Positions 52,092 through 61,632 of a DNA stretch of 64,000 nucleotides are shown here, piece after piece. Each line of letters opens with the position of its first letter. Position 1 is the first letter of the stretch. The translations under genes and the position numbers were made by a program. The stretch is taken from assembly GCA_903939515.1 (NCBI GenBank), contig CAJAHH010000049.1, forward strand, positions 1 through 64,000, in the 5' to 3' direction. The stretch comes from an uncultured Verrucomicrobiota bacterium. GTDB taxonomy: Bacteria > Verrucomicrobiota > Verrucomicrobiia > Limisphaerales > UBA9464. Below the pieces are notes generated by a model. The model had not been told where the DNA came from. It was given only the letters and a program-made list of their open reading frames with translations, and ran no database searches.

Positions 52092-53330
52092 ATGATCCGC
52101 CGCTCTGTTCGACTCCTCGCCTCCGTCATAGCCGCTCTCAGCGTGGCCGTTCCTTCGGCTTCGGCTGCTGCAGACTGGCCGCAATTCCTGGGCCCCACCC
52201 GCGATGGGCACAGTCCTTCGACGACTTTGGATATGGTGCCCAAGGAAGGCTGGCCGTTGCGCTGGAAGGCGGCGGTCGGCGAGGGTTTTTCCGGACCGAT
52301 CGTGGTGTCCAATTGCGTGTACTTGTTCCACCGCTCGGAGGGCCAAGAGGTGCTGTCGGCCTATCACGTGACGGATGGAAGTTTGCGGTGGAAACACGCC
52401 TTGCCCACGTCGTATTCGGCCCAATTTGGTGGGACTGAAGGTCCCTCGGCCACTCCAGCAGCGGATCACCAACGGGTGTTTGCCCTGGGTGCCTCTGGAA
52501 AGCTCCGGGCTGTTTCGGCGACCGAGGGTCGTCTTCTTTGGCAGGTCGACTGCGCGGAGCGGTTTGGAGCCGAGTCTGGCTTCTTCGGCTTTGGCAGCTC
52601 ACCGCTGTTGCTCGGCGATCGGCTAATCGTTCAGGTGGGCGGCCCGGAGGCCTGCGTGGTGGCTTTTGCGGTCAGTGACGGTCGGGTGCTGTGGAAGGCC
52701 GGAACCGACGAAGCCGGATATGGTTCCCCGGTGCCGCGAACGCGAGCCGGTCAGCAAGAAGTCCTGTGTTTCAACCGTGCCGGTTTATTGGTGCTGGATC
52801 CGGCCAATGGGGCGGAGCGAGCTCGGTTTCCATGGCGGGCTCGCATGCATGCCAGTGTGAATGCCGCCTCGCCCATCGCCGTGGGGGACGGAGTCTTTAT
52901 GACTTCCAGCTATGGCGTTGGGGCCGTCTTGCTCAAACCCGATGGAAAGACCCTTCGGCCCGCGTGGTCGGGTGACGAGTCGCTCTCTTCCCATTTTGCC
53001 ACGCCGGTGTTGGTTGATGGTTTCTTGTATGGATTCCATGGACGCCAGGAATCGGGTCCCGACTTCCGCTGCATCGAGGCGAGCTCCGGAAAGGTCCGAT
53101 GGTCGTTGGAGCGGGCCGGATCAGGATCGGTTTTGGCAGCCGGTCGAAAACTCGTGCTGCTCATGGAGAGTGGAGAAGTGCGCGTTTTGGAAGCCACCCC
53201 AGAGAAGCCCGTCGAAAAGGGTCGATTCCAGGCCGGGGTTTCAGGAGCACGAGCCCTGCCTGCGTTGGCTCTCGGTCGGTTCTTTTTCAGGGATCGGGCT
53301 CACCTGCTTTGCCTAGAGATTTCCCATTGA
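52092..53330 (+). CDS. Exported PQQ-type beta-propeller protein
   Basis: A 412-residue protein with a signal peptide (LLASVIAALSVAVPSASAAA) and repeated WD-like blades of the PQQ-binding/outer-membrane-lipoprotein (BamB-like) superfamily: ADWPQFLGPTRDGHSP, ADGSLRWKH-like TDGSLRWKHAL, ATEGRLLWQVDC, SDGRVLWKAG, ANGAERARFPW and SSGKVRWSLERAG. No PQQ-dehydrogenase active-site Asp/Ca region is recognised, so redox activity is unlikely. Such proteins are abundant in Planctomycetes and Verrucomicrobia. ATG at 52092; a longer frame upstream lacks a signal. Confidence 0.8.
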   Translation: MIRRSVRLLASVIAALSVAVPSASAAADWPQFLGPTRDGHSPSTTLDMVPKEGWPLRWKAAVGEGFSGPIVVSNCVYLFHRSEGQEVLSAYHVTDGSLRWKHALPTSYSAQFGGTEGPSATPAADHQRVFALGASGKLRAVSATEGRLLWQVDCAERFGAESGFFGFGSSPLLLGDRLIVQVGGPEACVVAFAVSDGRVLWKAGTDEAGYGSPVPRTRAGQQEVLCFNRAGLLVLDPANGAERARFPWRARMHASVNAASPIAVGDGVFMTSSYGVGAVLLKPDGKTLRPAWSGDESLSSHFATPVLVDGFLYGFHGRQESGPDFRCIEASSGKVRWSLERAGSGSVLAAGRKLVLLMESGEVRVLEATPEKPVEKGRFQAGVSGARALPALALGRFFFRDRAHLLCLEISH

Positions 53331-53450
53331 ATCACCGGCTCGTCTTTGTTGGGAAAAAACAGAATCTGGCGGTTTCGATTTGCCTGCATTGGTTCCAGCG
53401 GTTAGTTCCACCTCCGTCCATCGACCGGTATTTCTATCGACACTATTTTT

Positions 53451-54482
53451 ATGCCCAACGCCTACCACGCTTCGATCGAAGGCGCCCAGCACGGCGCGAA
53501 GTCCCTTGAGCAGTTCCTAGACTATGCCAAGAACGCCGGTGCCGCCGGCGCACAGCCCAGCAACTACATGCTGGGCGATGGCAAGGGTGGCTTCCGAAAA
53601 GCCAAGGACATCGCCGCCGCCTTCAATAGCCGGGGCATGCGCTTGGACGGTATCTCTTCCCACTGCCCGTTCTGGGTGCACACCAGCGCCTGGACCGGCA
53701 CGAAGTCCGGAAACCCCTTCATCGCACCCGATGTCGCCAAGCTGTCGCCCGAAAAGATCGAGGCCTGGCACGAGAAGTACCTCCTCAAGCTGATGGATCT
53801 CTCGGCGGACCTCGGTGTGAAGTCCATGCCCATGTTTTGGGGCGTGGCCTTCGGTTGGGAACTGGCCAGCGGTTATCCCTGGGGTTTCTGGGGGGGATCT
53901 GGCTTTGATCTCGTTAAGGAAGGCCAGGAGCGCTTCGTCAAGAAGACGGCCAAGCTGCGCAAGCACGCCAACAGTTTAGGTCTGAAGTTGTGCCACGAAA
54001 TCCATCCCGGCACGGCCGCCATGACGGCCGACGACTTCCTGATGCTGGTGCAAATTTGCGACAACGATCCCTGCCTCGCGGTGAACGCCGATCCGTCTCA
54101 CTGCTGGGAAGGTGAATCCTGGGAGAGTCGTTTCCTAAAAGTCGGCAAATACATCTATGCCGCCCATGTGAAAAACTTCGTGATCCGCCCCGGATTCCCG
54201 CTGCGGACTATGGAGTCCAACTGGACCCGTCGGGCCATGCAGTTCACCGACCTCGGCAGCGGTGACCTCAACATGCAGCGCTACGTCGAGCTCCTCTTGG
54301 CCGTGGGCTACCAAGACCGCTACTGCAAGCTGCACGGCTGCGAATCGGCCCCGCTGGTGGTCGAGGCCGAGAGCGCTCACAAGGCTCTGGATTTCTGTTC
54401 GGCCGATGGCATTGCCTACGTCGCCAAGAATCTCTGTTTCCCGCAGGCAGGCGGAAGCTTCGAAGACGGCATGGGAGCCTGA
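53451..54482 (+). CDS. Sugar phosphate isomerase/epimerase-fold protein
   Basis: A 343-residue TIM-barrel protein of the xylose-isomerase-like family without a signal peptide, so cytoplasmic. Landmarks: MRLDGISSHCPFW, KSMPMFWGVAFGWE, LGLKLCHEIHPGTAAMTADDF with metal-binding Glu/His, CLAVNADPSHCWEGESW, YAAHVKNFVI, YCKLHGCESAPLVVEAES. Substrate unknown; family members act on sugars, inositols or related compounds. A strong terminator follows at 54530. Confidence 0.88.
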   Translation: MPNAYHASIEGAQHGAKSLEQFLDYAKNAGAAGAQPSNYMLGDGKGGFRKAKDIAAAFNSRGMRLDGISSHCPFWVHTSAWTGTKSGNPFIAPDVAKLSPEKIEAWHEKYLLKLMDLSADLGVKSMPMFWGVAFGWELASGYPWGFWGGSGFDLVKEGQERFVKKTAKLRKHANSLGLKLCHEIHPGTAAMTADDFLMLVQICDNDPCLAVNADPSHCWEGESWESRFLKVGKYIYAAHVKNFVIRPGFPLRTMESNWTRRAMQFTDLGSGDLNMQRYVELLLAVGYQDRYCKLHGCESAPLVVEAESAHKALDFCSADGIAYVAKNLCFPQAGGSFEDGMGA

Positions 54483-54529
54483 CCGATCTCTGTGTGGGTT
54501 TCAGCTGGAGCTATTCAATAGCCAATTGA

Positions 54530-54556
54530 GGCGGCGGGTTTCCCGCCGCCTTTTTT
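54530..54556 (+). terminator. Rho-independent terminator after the isomerase-fold gene
   Basis: A nine-bp perfect GC stem, GGCGGCGGG and CCCGCCGCC around a three-base loop, followed by TTTTTT. It lies 48 bases past the stop of the upstream gene and before lysA, so it closes the unit from 53451. Confidence 0.9.
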
Positions 54557-54622
54557 ATTCCGGGGTTGCGGACTGGGGTCGCGGTTGATCTCTGGGTCTG
54601 CTCTGTGGCACAAAACCCGGAG

Positions 54623-55984
54623 ATGCATTCGTTTCGCTATGTCGGTCGGGAACTCTTCTGCGAGGATGTCCCGCTTTCGGACCTGGTCCAAAAGCACGGA
54701 ACGCCGCTTTACGTCTATTCGCAGGCCACCCTGTCCGACCACTACTCCAAGCTCGATACCGCATTGGCGTCCGTGGATCACCTGATCTGCTTCGCCATGA
54801 AGTCCAACTCCAATCTCGCTGTGATCCGCACCTTTGCGGACCTCGGAGGCGGGTTCGACACGGTGAGTGCTGGTGAGATCCAGCGAGTCATTGCCGCTGG
54901 CGGTGATCCTGGCAAATGCGTCTTTGCTGGAGTCGGCAAGACCGAGGAGGAGATCACGTTCGCTCTGAAGCAGGGTATTTATAGCTTCAATGTCGAATCC
55001 GAGGCCGAGTTGGCGCGCATCAGCAAGGTGGCGGTGAAGCTCAAGAAAATCGCCCCGGTGGCCGTGCGGGTAAATCCGAATGTCGATGCTCACACGCACG
55101 CCAAGATCACCACTGGCACTTACGACAACAAGTTCGGCATCCAGTTCGAATCCATCGAGGCCGTCTACGCTCGGGCAGCCAAGCTCCCCAACATCCGCCT
55201 TCGGGGTTTGCAAATGCACATCGGTTCCCAGTTGACCAATGTTGAGCCTTTCCGGCAGGCCGTCGAGAAGGTCGCGCCGCTGGTGACCAAGCTCAATGCC
55301 CGCCATGGATTCGACTTCTTCAGTATCGGGGGCGGCATCGGCATTGTTTATCAAGATGCCCTCGCCTCGGGCGACGCTGCCTGGTGGAAGACTGCTGCTG
55401 GCCGGGAGATCCTCACTCCGGACCTGTATGCAAAGACGCTGATTCCGCTCCTCAAGCCCTTGGGCCTAAAGATCCTCCTCGAACCGGGTCGGTTCATGAG
55501 TGGTAACGCGGGCGCCTTGGTCACCCGGGTCGAGTACATCAAGAAGACCGGCAAGAAGAACTTTGTCATCGTGGATGCGGCGATGAACGACCTCATCCGG
55601 CCGGCCTTCTATGACAGTTTCCATGAAATCGTGCCGCTGACGAAGAAGGCTGGGGCTAAGGTGTCGTCCGACGTGGTCGGGCCTGTCTGTGAGAGTGGTG
55701 ACTACTTCGCTAAGGATCGTCCGCTGCCCAAGGTGGGAGAAGGCGACACCCTCGCGCTGTTGAGCGCCGGCGCCTATGGATCAGTGATGGGTTCCAACTA
55801 CAACAGTCGGTCGTTGCCGACCGAGATCTTGGTCCACGGCAAGAAGACCTCGGTGGTGCGTCGCCGTCAGACCATTGCCGACATTTGGGCCAATGAAGCG
55901 ATCGCCGACTGGCAACAGAAGTCTCAGCCGTCGATCCCCGAAAAGCCCCGGGCCAAGGCCAAGGCGACCAAGGCCAAGAAATAA
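54623..55984 (+). CDS. lysA: Diaminopimelate decarboxylase
   Basis: PLP enzyme making L-lysine from meso-diaminopimelate; 453 residues. The N-terminal barrel has ICFAMKSNSN with the PLP Lys at residue 60, GGGFDTVSAGEI, NVESEAEL, RVNPNVDAHTHAKITTG and HIGSQL. The PLP-phosphate Gly-rich loop is in FSIGGGIGI. The C-terminal domain has ILLEPGRFMSGNAG, and the substrate Cys region GPVCESGDYFAKDR plus SAGAYGSVMGSNYNSR. The ATG at 54623 gives a normal start. A Lys/Ala-rich tail (PRAKAKATKAKK) follows. Bounded by terminators on both sides. Confidence 0.97.
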   Translation: MHSFRYVGRELFCEDVPLSDLVQKHGTPLYVYSQATLSDHYSKLDTALASVDHLICFAMKSNSNLAVIRTFADLGGGFDTVSAGEIQRVIAAGGDPGKCVFAGVGKTEEEITFALKQGIYSFNVESEAELARISKVAVKLKKIAPVAVRVNPNVDAHTHAKITTGTYDNKFGIQFESIEAVYARAAKLPNIRLRGLQMHIGSQLTNVEPFRQAVEKVAPLVTKLNARHGFDFFSIGGGIGIVYQDALASGDAAWWKTAAGREILTPDLYAKTLIPLLKPLGLKILLEPGRFMSGNAGALVTRVEYIKKTGKKNFVIVDAAMNDLIRPAFYDSFHEIVPLTKKAGAKVSSDVVGPVCESGDYFAKDRPLPKVGEGDTLALLSAGAYGSVMGSNYNSRSLPTEILVHGKKTSVVRRRQTIADIWANEAIADWQQKSQPSIPEKPRAKAKATKAKK

Positions 55985-56019
55985 CGGAGCTCGCTCGCGG
56001 GCGTTGGGAGTAAACCAAG

Positions 56020-56060
56020 AAAAACGGGAGTGGGGCTCAGCGCCTTCCACTCCCGTTTTT
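56020..56060. terminator. Bidirectional terminator between lysA and the pseudopilin gene
   Basis: A 14-bp perfect stem: AAAAACGGGAGTGG (56020-56033) with CCACTCCCGTTTTT (56047-56060) around a 13-base loop, with T runs on both strands. It lies between two converging genes and serves both. Confidence 0.92.
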
Positions 56061-56103
56061 TTGATCCGGAGGGTCTGGGTCCGGGTGTCTTATCGGACCG
56101 CTC

Positions 56104-56910
56104 TCACTCGTAACCGGGACCCACTGTCGTCACACTGGACCACCATTTCGCGTCGACGAGGGAATCTCCCGCCGGGACATTCAACCCGGTGTTGCTGCCT
56201 CGGCCGAATGTTCGGATCTTGCTGCCGACCCATCGATGAATCTCCGAATGGCCATCCGCAAAGGAGAAGCCCGCGGCTCCGTTGTGGTACGCTGCAGGGA
56301 AATCGATGATATTTCCGGACTTGGCCTCGGGCCTGACCATTTGAACGGCGCAGGCCGCATCGTTGATGCTGTCGGGATGCTCGTCCAGCAACACCCAAGT
56401 CATGGTTGGATTCACAATGTGGTCCAGTCGCCCGTAAGTCTTGTACGGAGGCGCCGGCAACCACCCACCATAATCAAACACCTGACTCATCGATTGGCTT
56501 CTGACCCGCGGAACCTTCTTGCCGGCTTCAATCCGAGTCGTTCGATCTGCGGGGCATCTCCAAACCTCGCGAGTGTTGCCCAGGTATTTCATCAGGGGGC
56601 TCTTGTCGATGGTGTTGGTCGGAGAATCGCTGGCGGATCCCGCCACGAGGAGGACACGCAAGTTGTCCTCGGGTCCGCCAGCCAGAGATTTAACTAGTAA
56701 GCCCTGATTATCATCGGCGTACAGTCGCCAAGCCATCATCATCTGCTTGTTGTTGTTCATGCACTGGATGCCAAGGGTCTTGGATTTGGCTTTCCCCAAT
56801 GCGGGCAGGAGCATGCCTGCTAGGATGGCGATGATGGCGATGACGACGAGCAACTCGATGAGCGTGAAGCCACAGCGAGGGGGTCGATGGGTTTGGGACA
56901 ACAATTTCAT
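56104..56910 (-). CDS. Type IV pseudopilin-like protein (prepilin N-terminal methylation domain)
   Basis: A 268-residue protein with the prepilin peptidase motif [25 protein letters not shown] (cleavage after Gly, methylation of Phe, Glu at +5) and a long C-terminal domain ending in an [11 protein letters not shown] region, the H-X-DG type C-terminus common in Planctomycetes and Verrucomicrobia. The middle part has [18 protein letters not shown] and [12 protein letters not shown]. Likely an exported pseudopilin or surface protein of unknown role; no secretion genes adjoin it. The ATG at 56910 is chosen because it keeps a short leader. Confidence 0.88.
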   Translation of the reverse strand: MKLLSQTHRPPRCGFTLIELLVVIAIIAILAGMLLPALGKAKSKTLGIQCMNNNKQMMMAWRLYADDNQGLLVKSLAGGPEDNLRVLLVAGSASDSPTNTIDKSPLMKYLGNTREVWRCPADRTTRIEAGKKVPRVRSQSMSQVFDYGGWLPAPPYKTYGRLDHIVNPTMTWVLLDEHPDSINDAACAVQMVRPEAKSGNIIDFPAAYHNGAAGFSFADGHSEIHRWVGSKIRTFGRGSNTGLNVPAGDSLVDAKWWSSVTTVGPGYE

Positions 56911-57063
56911 TGGGGTTATTTTTAAGCTGTTCCATTGGATGTGGGGCGTCAACAGAATCGTGGTTGGCAATCTGGAACGATTTTCTCGCCTCGCAGGCGG
57001 GGTTTCCCTTCAGTTGTTGAACCCGCGGACATCGCCCATCGATCCGCGACCTAATCCCCGCGT

Positions 57064-58092
57064 ATGAAGGCCATTCAACTGGAAAAGCCCGGATCCTTCC
57101 GGGTCATCGATATCGACGAACCCTCCGCTCCCGGTCCGGGTGAGGCCGTGGTCCGCGTTCATCAAGTGGGCATTTGCGGCACCGACCTCGGAGGCTACTT
57201 GGGCAAGATGCCCTTCTTCTCCTACCCGCGGATTCCTGGGCACGAACTGGGCGTCGAAGTGGTGAGCGTCGGCGACGGGGTCACGAACGTACGTCCCGGA
57301 GATCGGTGTAGCGTCGAGCCGTACTTGAACTGCCAGCGCTGTCATGCGTGTGGTCGGGGGCACACCAATTGTTGTCATCACAATCAGACCCTGGGCGTGC
57401 ATTGCGACGGAGGCCTTCGGCGGTACTACACGGTGCCAGCCCGTAAACTTCATGTCGGTGCTTCTCTGGATTTCGAACAGTTGGCGCTCGTCGAGACCCT
57501 CGCCATCGGGAGTCACGCCGTGTTCCGTGCCGCGCCGAAGTCGGGCGAGACGGTTTTGGTAATCGGGGCCGGTCCGATTGGATTGAGTGTCATCGAGTTC
57601 GCCAAACTCAGCGGGGCTCGGACGGTGGTGATGGACATGAACGAGCAACGCCTGGCCTTCGTCCGAGACGTCATGGGAGTTACCGACACCGTGCTGACTC
57701 GGGGCGACGGATCCGAGTTTACAGCGGTCGAGAAGCTGACCGACGGCAACGGGGCCGAGGTAGTCATCGACGCCACCGGGTCTAACAAATCCATGAGCCA
57801 GGCACTGGGCCTCTGTGCGTTTGCCGGACGTCTGGTGTATGTGGGTATTACTCAGGCCGATTTGAGTTTCCCCCATGCCCCGATTTTGCATCGCCGGGAA
57901 CTGAGCATTCTTGGAAGCCGCAATGCTCTCCCAGAGGATTTCCGTAGCATCATCGGCCATATCGAGGCGCGTCGGATCGACACCCGGCCGTGGATCACCC
58001 ATCGCTCGGCCTTCGGAGAAATGATCGATCAGTTTCCCTCGTGGTTGAAACCCGAGACCGGGGTCATCAAGGCGATGGTGTCGGTGGACTGA
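57064..58092 (+). CDS. Zinc-dependent alcohol/polyol dehydrogenase (MDR superfamily)
   Basis: A 342-residue NAD(P)-dependent dehydrogenase. Catalytic zinc ligands are Cys38 (GICGTDLGG) and His60-Glu61 (IPGHELGVEV); structural zinc cysteines are in CQRCHACGRGHTNCC. The Rossmann domain has VLVIGAGPIGLSVIEFAKLSG and VVMDMNEQRL. The pattern fits sorbitol/threonine/galactitol-phosphate dehydrogenases; substrate not deducible. It is followed by a rhomboid gene after 26 bases. Confidence 0.9.
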   Translation: MKAIQLEKPGSFRVIDIDEPSAPGPGEAVVRVHQVGICGTDLGGYLGKMPFFSYPRIPGHELGVEVVSVGDGVTNVRPGDRCSVEPYLNCQRCHACGRGHTNCCHHNQTLGVHCDGGLRRYYTVPARKLHVGASLDFEQLALVETLAIGSHAVFRAAPKSGETVLVIGAGPIGLSVIEFAKLSGARTVVMDMNEQRLAFVRDVMGVTDTVLTRGDGSEFTAVEKLTDGNGAEVVIDATGSNKSMSQALGLCAFAGRLVYVGITQADLSFPHAPILHRRELSILGSRNALPEDFRSIIGHIEARRIDTRPWITHRSAFGEMIDQFPSWLKPETGVIKAMVSVD

Positions 58093-58118
58093 ATTCCTCG
58101 GCCGTTTCTTCAGCCGTC

Positions 58119-58787
58119 ATGAAATCTCCTCCCCCCTTGCTGCCTCCGCGCGGGGAGCCGCTGCCGTTGGAGCGAGGTGCGACCCGGGTGTTGATTGCGC
58201 TGAATCTGGTGTTCTTCGCCTACGAGCAATGGCTCGACCGGGTCGATCCCGGCCGCCAGCGCTGGTTTGAATTGAACCACGCCCTCAGCCTCGAAGGGTT
58301 GCAACGGGGAGCCTGGTGGCAATGCCTGAGCTTTCAGTTCCTGCATGGGGGGTGGATTCACTTGGCCATGAATCTCCTCCTGCTGCACTCATTGGGCCCT
58401 GTAATGGAGACGACCCTGGGGCGGTGGCGTTTCGTCCTGCTCTACCTCGCCAGCGGAACTCTGGGCGGCATTCTTCATGTGGTGGGCGCTTGGATGATGC
58501 CGGATTCCTTTGGAGGACCCGTAGTGGGCGCATCAGCAGGATTGTGCGGGTTGTTGGCGGCCCTCGGAGCGTTGCACTCTGAAGAACGTCTGAGGGTGCT
58601 GCTCTTCTTCGTTATTCCCCTGGAAATCCGGGCGAAGTTTGTTCTATTGGGAGGGATTGTCATCAGCGCCCTCGGTGCCGTCTTTGTGGTGGGTCCCATT
58701 GCTCATCTGGCCCATCTCGGAGGCTTTATCGGAGGCTTGGCCGTCGCCCTAGCGCTTCAGCGGAATCTCTGGCTCAGCACGCGGTGA
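58119..58787 (+). CDS. Rhomboid-family intramembrane serine protease (1)
   Basis: A 222-residue protein with six or seven membrane segments. Landmarks: SFQFLHGGWIHLAMNLLLLHSLGPVMET (FLHG-xx-HL-xx-N), the catalytic Ser in VGASAGLCGLLAAL, and the catalytic His in HLAHLGGFIGGL. The short soluble N-terminus is Pro-rich. Substrates unknown. It is followed by a second rhomboid after 60 bases; the two are not near-identical and may have different targets. Confidence 0.88.
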   Translation: MKSPPPLLPPRGEPLPLERGATRVLIALNLVFFAYEQWLDRVDPGRQRWFELNHALSLEGLQRGAWWQCLSFQFLHGGWIHLAMNLLLLHSLGPVMETTLGRWRFVLLYLASGTLGGILHVVGAWMMPDSFGGPVVGASAGLCGLLAALGALHSEERLRVLLFFVIPLEIRAKFVLLGGIVISALGAVFVVGPIAHLAHLGGFIGGLAVALALQRNLWLSTR

Positions 58788-58847
58788 ATTCGGCGCGAGT
58801 GGATCCGCATTGGAAAATGGGCCCAGCCCAGACTATTCTTAAACGCA

Positions 58848-59753
58848 ATGCTTTCAGATCGGGATTACATGCGGGAAGAGGACAACGGGATGCGTTTCTC
58901 TTGGACGGTGATGCTCCTCATCGCCTTGGTGGTGGTCTTCGCCGCGGACGAAATTGCCAAAGCCTACCTGGGCCTGTCGCTGCAGCAGCACGGGGCCCTG
59001 TCCAGCAGCGTTTGGCGATCGGGTTGGGTCTGGCAGTTGGTGACCTTCCAATTTTTGCATGGCAATTTCGCTCACCTGTTCTTCAACGGGTTGGGTATTT
59101 GGATGTTCGGACGCCCCATCGAGGCGGCGTTTGGCGGCCGACGAATGCTGGGCCTTTGGATGGCCGGTGGCCTGGTGGGTGGTTTGCTGGAGTTGGGAAT
59201 TAGCGCGGCCTTTCCGGGTGTATTCTCCCCAAGTGTGGTGGGGGCGTCGGCCGGGCTCATGACCTTCCTTGCGATTTTCTGCCGGCTCGAGCCCGATGCC
59301 CGAATCTTGCTGGCCCTCATTGTTCCGGTTCCGGCCCGTTTCCTGTTCTACTTCTCGGTCGGTGTCGCCGTGTTCTTCATCGTGGTCCCATCGCGGGACG
59401 GAGTGGCTCACGCTGCACACTTGGGTGGTTTGCTTTTCGGGTGGTTCTGGGTCCAGGCCGGATATCATCGGGGCGAGGGTTTGTGGGAGCGTCTCTCCGA
59501 AGCCTGGTATCGTTGGAACCAACAACGCCAAACGCCCCGCGCCCCCTCTCGAGCGGCCGATGGCAAGATTATCAAGCCGTCGTTCCGTTCGGACTCAGCT
59601 CCGACCCCAGCAAAAGAACTCTCTGACGCTGAGTTCATGGCCCGTGAGGTGGATCCCATTCTCGATAAGATCGCCCGGGATGGGATTGGCAGCTTGACCC
59701 CGGCCGAACGTCAAACGCTCGAGGCAGCTCGTAAGAAAGTGACCCGCCGCTGA
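58848..59753 (+). CDS. Rhomboid-family intramembrane serine protease (2) with C-terminal extension
   Basis: A 301-residue rhomboid. FQFLHGNFAHLFFNGLGIWMFGRPIE precedes the catalytic Ser in VVGASAGLMTFLAIF; the His is in HAAHLGGLLFGW. After the membrane part (to about residue 205), a soluble tail of about 95 residues has SRAADGKIIKPSFR and a helical ELSDAEFMAREVDPILDKIARDGIGSLTPAERQTLE, a small domain found at the end of many verrucomicrobial rhomboids. It forms a tandem with the preceding rhomboid gene. Confidence 0.88.
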   Translation: MLSDRDYMREEDNGMRFSWTVMLLIALVVVFAADEIAKAYLGLSLQQHGALSSSVWRSGWVWQLVTFQFLHGNFAHLFFNGLGIWMFGRPIEAAFGGRRMLGLWMAGGLVGGLLELGISAAFPGVFSPSVVGASAGLMTFLAIFCRLEPDARILLALIVPVPARFLFYFSVGVAVFFIVVPSRDGVAHAAHLGGLLFGWFWVQAGYHRGEGLWERLSEAWYRWNQQRQTPRAPSRAADGKIIKPSFRSDSAPTPAKELSDAEFMAREVDPILDKIARDGIGSLTPAERQTLEAARKKVTRR

Positions 59754-59870
59754 CAGCCCTCTGGTTGGATCCACCGATGAGCCCATCAGGTCTTAGCAGC
59801 CATTGAGGGAGACCCATAAAGGGCGATGTCATCCCAGTGGCGTGCTCAATGCCCTAGTGCAGTGTCTCAC

Positions 59871-60113
59871 TCCAAGACACTACCTCGGAAGTGGGTGGGT
59901 AAGGATGGTTTTTCGGCCACCCAGATGTAGCCCGAGGACTTCCTAGGTAGTGACCGATCTCCGAGCGGTCCTGTCTGCGGCGGTCCGGCTCTGTGGTATT
60001 GGATCGGGAGAGTGGCGCTCTTTGTCATGTTCGCCGACGTGGCGCTTTCGGAAAAATCGCCCTACCTCAGAAGTGCGTGGGTGAGGATGGTTTTTTCGGC
60101 CACCCGGTACCGG
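59871..60113. repeat. Dispersed repeat locus B (copy of the left-edge element)
   Basis: This stretch repeats parts of bases 1-273: TACCTCGGAAG near 59881, the TTCGGCCACCC module (59911 onward) followed by ATGTAG, CCGAGGAC and GATCTCCGAGCGGTCC, then the CCGACGTGGCGCTTTCGG module at 60034 with the hairpin (60041-60061), and a second TTCGGCCACCCGG at 60096. It ends exactly at the lpxB stop. The sequence differs from locus A by scattered substitutions and small indels, so the copies are old. No gene is supported in 59754-60113. Confidence 0.75.
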
Positions 60114-61268
60114 CTAGTCAGCCAAGATCTTGTCGGCCGCTCGCTCGGTGGCTCCTGGAGGTCCTAGAAGCTGGCGAACCAGGATGAGTTCTTTTCGGGC
60201 CTCCGAGAGTGCACCCGGAGTTGTCAGGAGGTTCAGGGTAGCCTCAGCCAGGGCGTCGGAAGTGGCCGCGTCTTGGACAAACTCCGGCAGGACCGCCTTG
60301 CCGGCCAATAGATTGGGCATGGCCAAAAAAGGAACTTGGATGATCCGCTTCCCAATTTGGTAAGTGCTCCACGAGGTCTTGTAGAGGGCGATCGTGGGCA
60401 CTGCGAACCAGGCGCACTCTAGAGTCACGGTTCCGGTCGAGGCGATGGCTACGTCGGCGTCGGCCAGGATGGCGGCGAGTTTGCCGATCTGGATAGACAT
60501 GCCTTTGGGATGAGCAATCGCCGGAGGCAGAGCCGACCGGGCGGCTTCCTGTGGCAACACCAGGGTGCATCGGGCCCCGGTTTTCTCGATGATCTTCTGG
60601 GCCGCCGCCGCGACCACTGGCCAGTGGCGTCGCAGTTCTTCAGAGCGACTTCCCGGGAGCAGCACCAGATGGGGTCGCTCCCCAGCCGATCGGAAGGGGG
60701 GCGCCGGCGGTAGACCATGCCGATCGACCAATGGGTGACCCACAAAGTCGACCTGCACACCCGGTGCATTCTGGGCATACCACTCTTTTTCGAAGGGAAG
60801 GATCGAAAGTAATCGGTCCAGAATTCGAGGCATCTCCCGGGCCCGTCCGGCACGCGATGCCCAAACTTGTGGCGACACGAATTGCACCCGTCGCGGCCGC
60901 CAGTTCTGGAAAGTTCCAGAGCACTCAGCAGTCATTGCGGTGATGGCCTTGAGGAAGCGCAAATTGAAGGCCCCGAAATCAACTCCGATCACTACGTCGG
61001 GAGTCCGTTCGCGGGCGGCTTCCAACAACAGTCGGAACGCGCTTTGGAACCGCCCCAACTGGCGAAGGGCATCGGCGGGACCGATGACCGAATGCGTGGT
61101 CAAGTCGCAGAGAATTTCCACTCCGGCTGCCGCCATGGCCGGCCCCCCTGCTCCGAAAAACTGGGGTTCCAGAGGACCCGTCCTTTGGCGCAGAGCGCGA
61201 ACTAGCTCGGCGGCGAGTTGGTCGCCACTGGGCTCACCGGCGATTAGCAGGATGGACGAAGGCTTCAC
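60114..61268 (-). CDS. lpxB: Lipid-A-disaccharide synthase
   Basis: GT19 enzyme joining UDP-2,3-diacylglucosamine and lipid X to make the lipid A disaccharide; inner-membrane associated. 384 residues, as usual. N-terminal AGEPSGDQLAAELVRAL, then FFGAGGPAM, GVDFGAFNLRFLK, QVWASRAGR, DRLLSILPFEKEWY, VDFVGHPLVD, LLPGSRSEELRRHWP and the donor-site TGTVTLECAWFAVPTIALYKTSW. The start is GTG. lpxA, lpxD and fabZ are not in the window. It ends at the repeat locus B boundary. Confidence 0.96.
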   Translation of the reverse strand: MKPSSILLIAGEPSGDQLAAELVRALRQRTGPLEPQFFGAGGPAMAAAGVEILCDLTTHSVIGPADALRQLGRFQSAFRLLLEAARERTPDVVIGVDFGAFNLRFLKAITAMTAECSGTFQNWRPRRVQFVSPQVWASRAGRAREMPRILDRLLSILPFEKEWYAQNAPGVQVDFVGHPLVDRHGLPPAPPFRSAGERPHLVLLPGSRSEELRRHWPVVAAAAQKIIEKTGARCTLVLPQEAARSALPPAIAHPKGMSIQIGKLAAILADADVAIASTGTVTLECAWFAVPTIALYKTSWSTYQIGKRIIQVPFLAMPNLLAGKAVLPEFVQDAATSDALAEATLNLLTTPGALSEARKELILVRQLLGPPGATERAADKILAD

Positions 61269-61632
61269 CGTGGGGCCGCAAGCCTAGGAGGATTAGCCCG
61301 ATTGTGGAAGCGCTCCCCAAACACCATTTTGTCCCAGAAATAATTTCTCTATGAACCCGGTTTCCACGCGCTGCGCCGCCCTCCTGAGCCTCCCCACCCA
61401 CGGGGCGACTCGGACTGGCCTAGGGTGCGGTGATCTCCCCTCTGGATCGTTGGGTCGCTTCGCCGAGTCCTCCGACGGGTCTTGTCACTCATCGGCACAC
61501 CGCGCCGTGCGCCAGAACTAACTGTTACCCGTTGCTGCCCGTTAATTCGCACCGCGTTTTCCCCGCATCAGGGCCTCTTCCAGTCTGGCTTTTGGAGGGA
61601 GTCTGCCAGAAAATCACCCAATACCAGAGCCC
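61269..61632. other. Intergenic region, no gene seen
   Basis: 364 bases between divergent lpxB and the truncated cytochrome/DUF1549 gene. Promoters for both must be here. Short reading frames across it are not convincing, and no RNA gene or repeat was recognised. Confidence 0.6.

Noticed and set aside
54515-55354. Long minus-strand open frame opposite lysA
   Set aside because: lysA on the plus strand is certain; the frame has no known domain.
57010-58002. Long minus-strand open frame opposite the alcohol dehydrogenase gene
   Set aside because: The plus-strand dehydrogenase has its zinc ligands and Rossmann motif in place; the opposite frame matches nothing.
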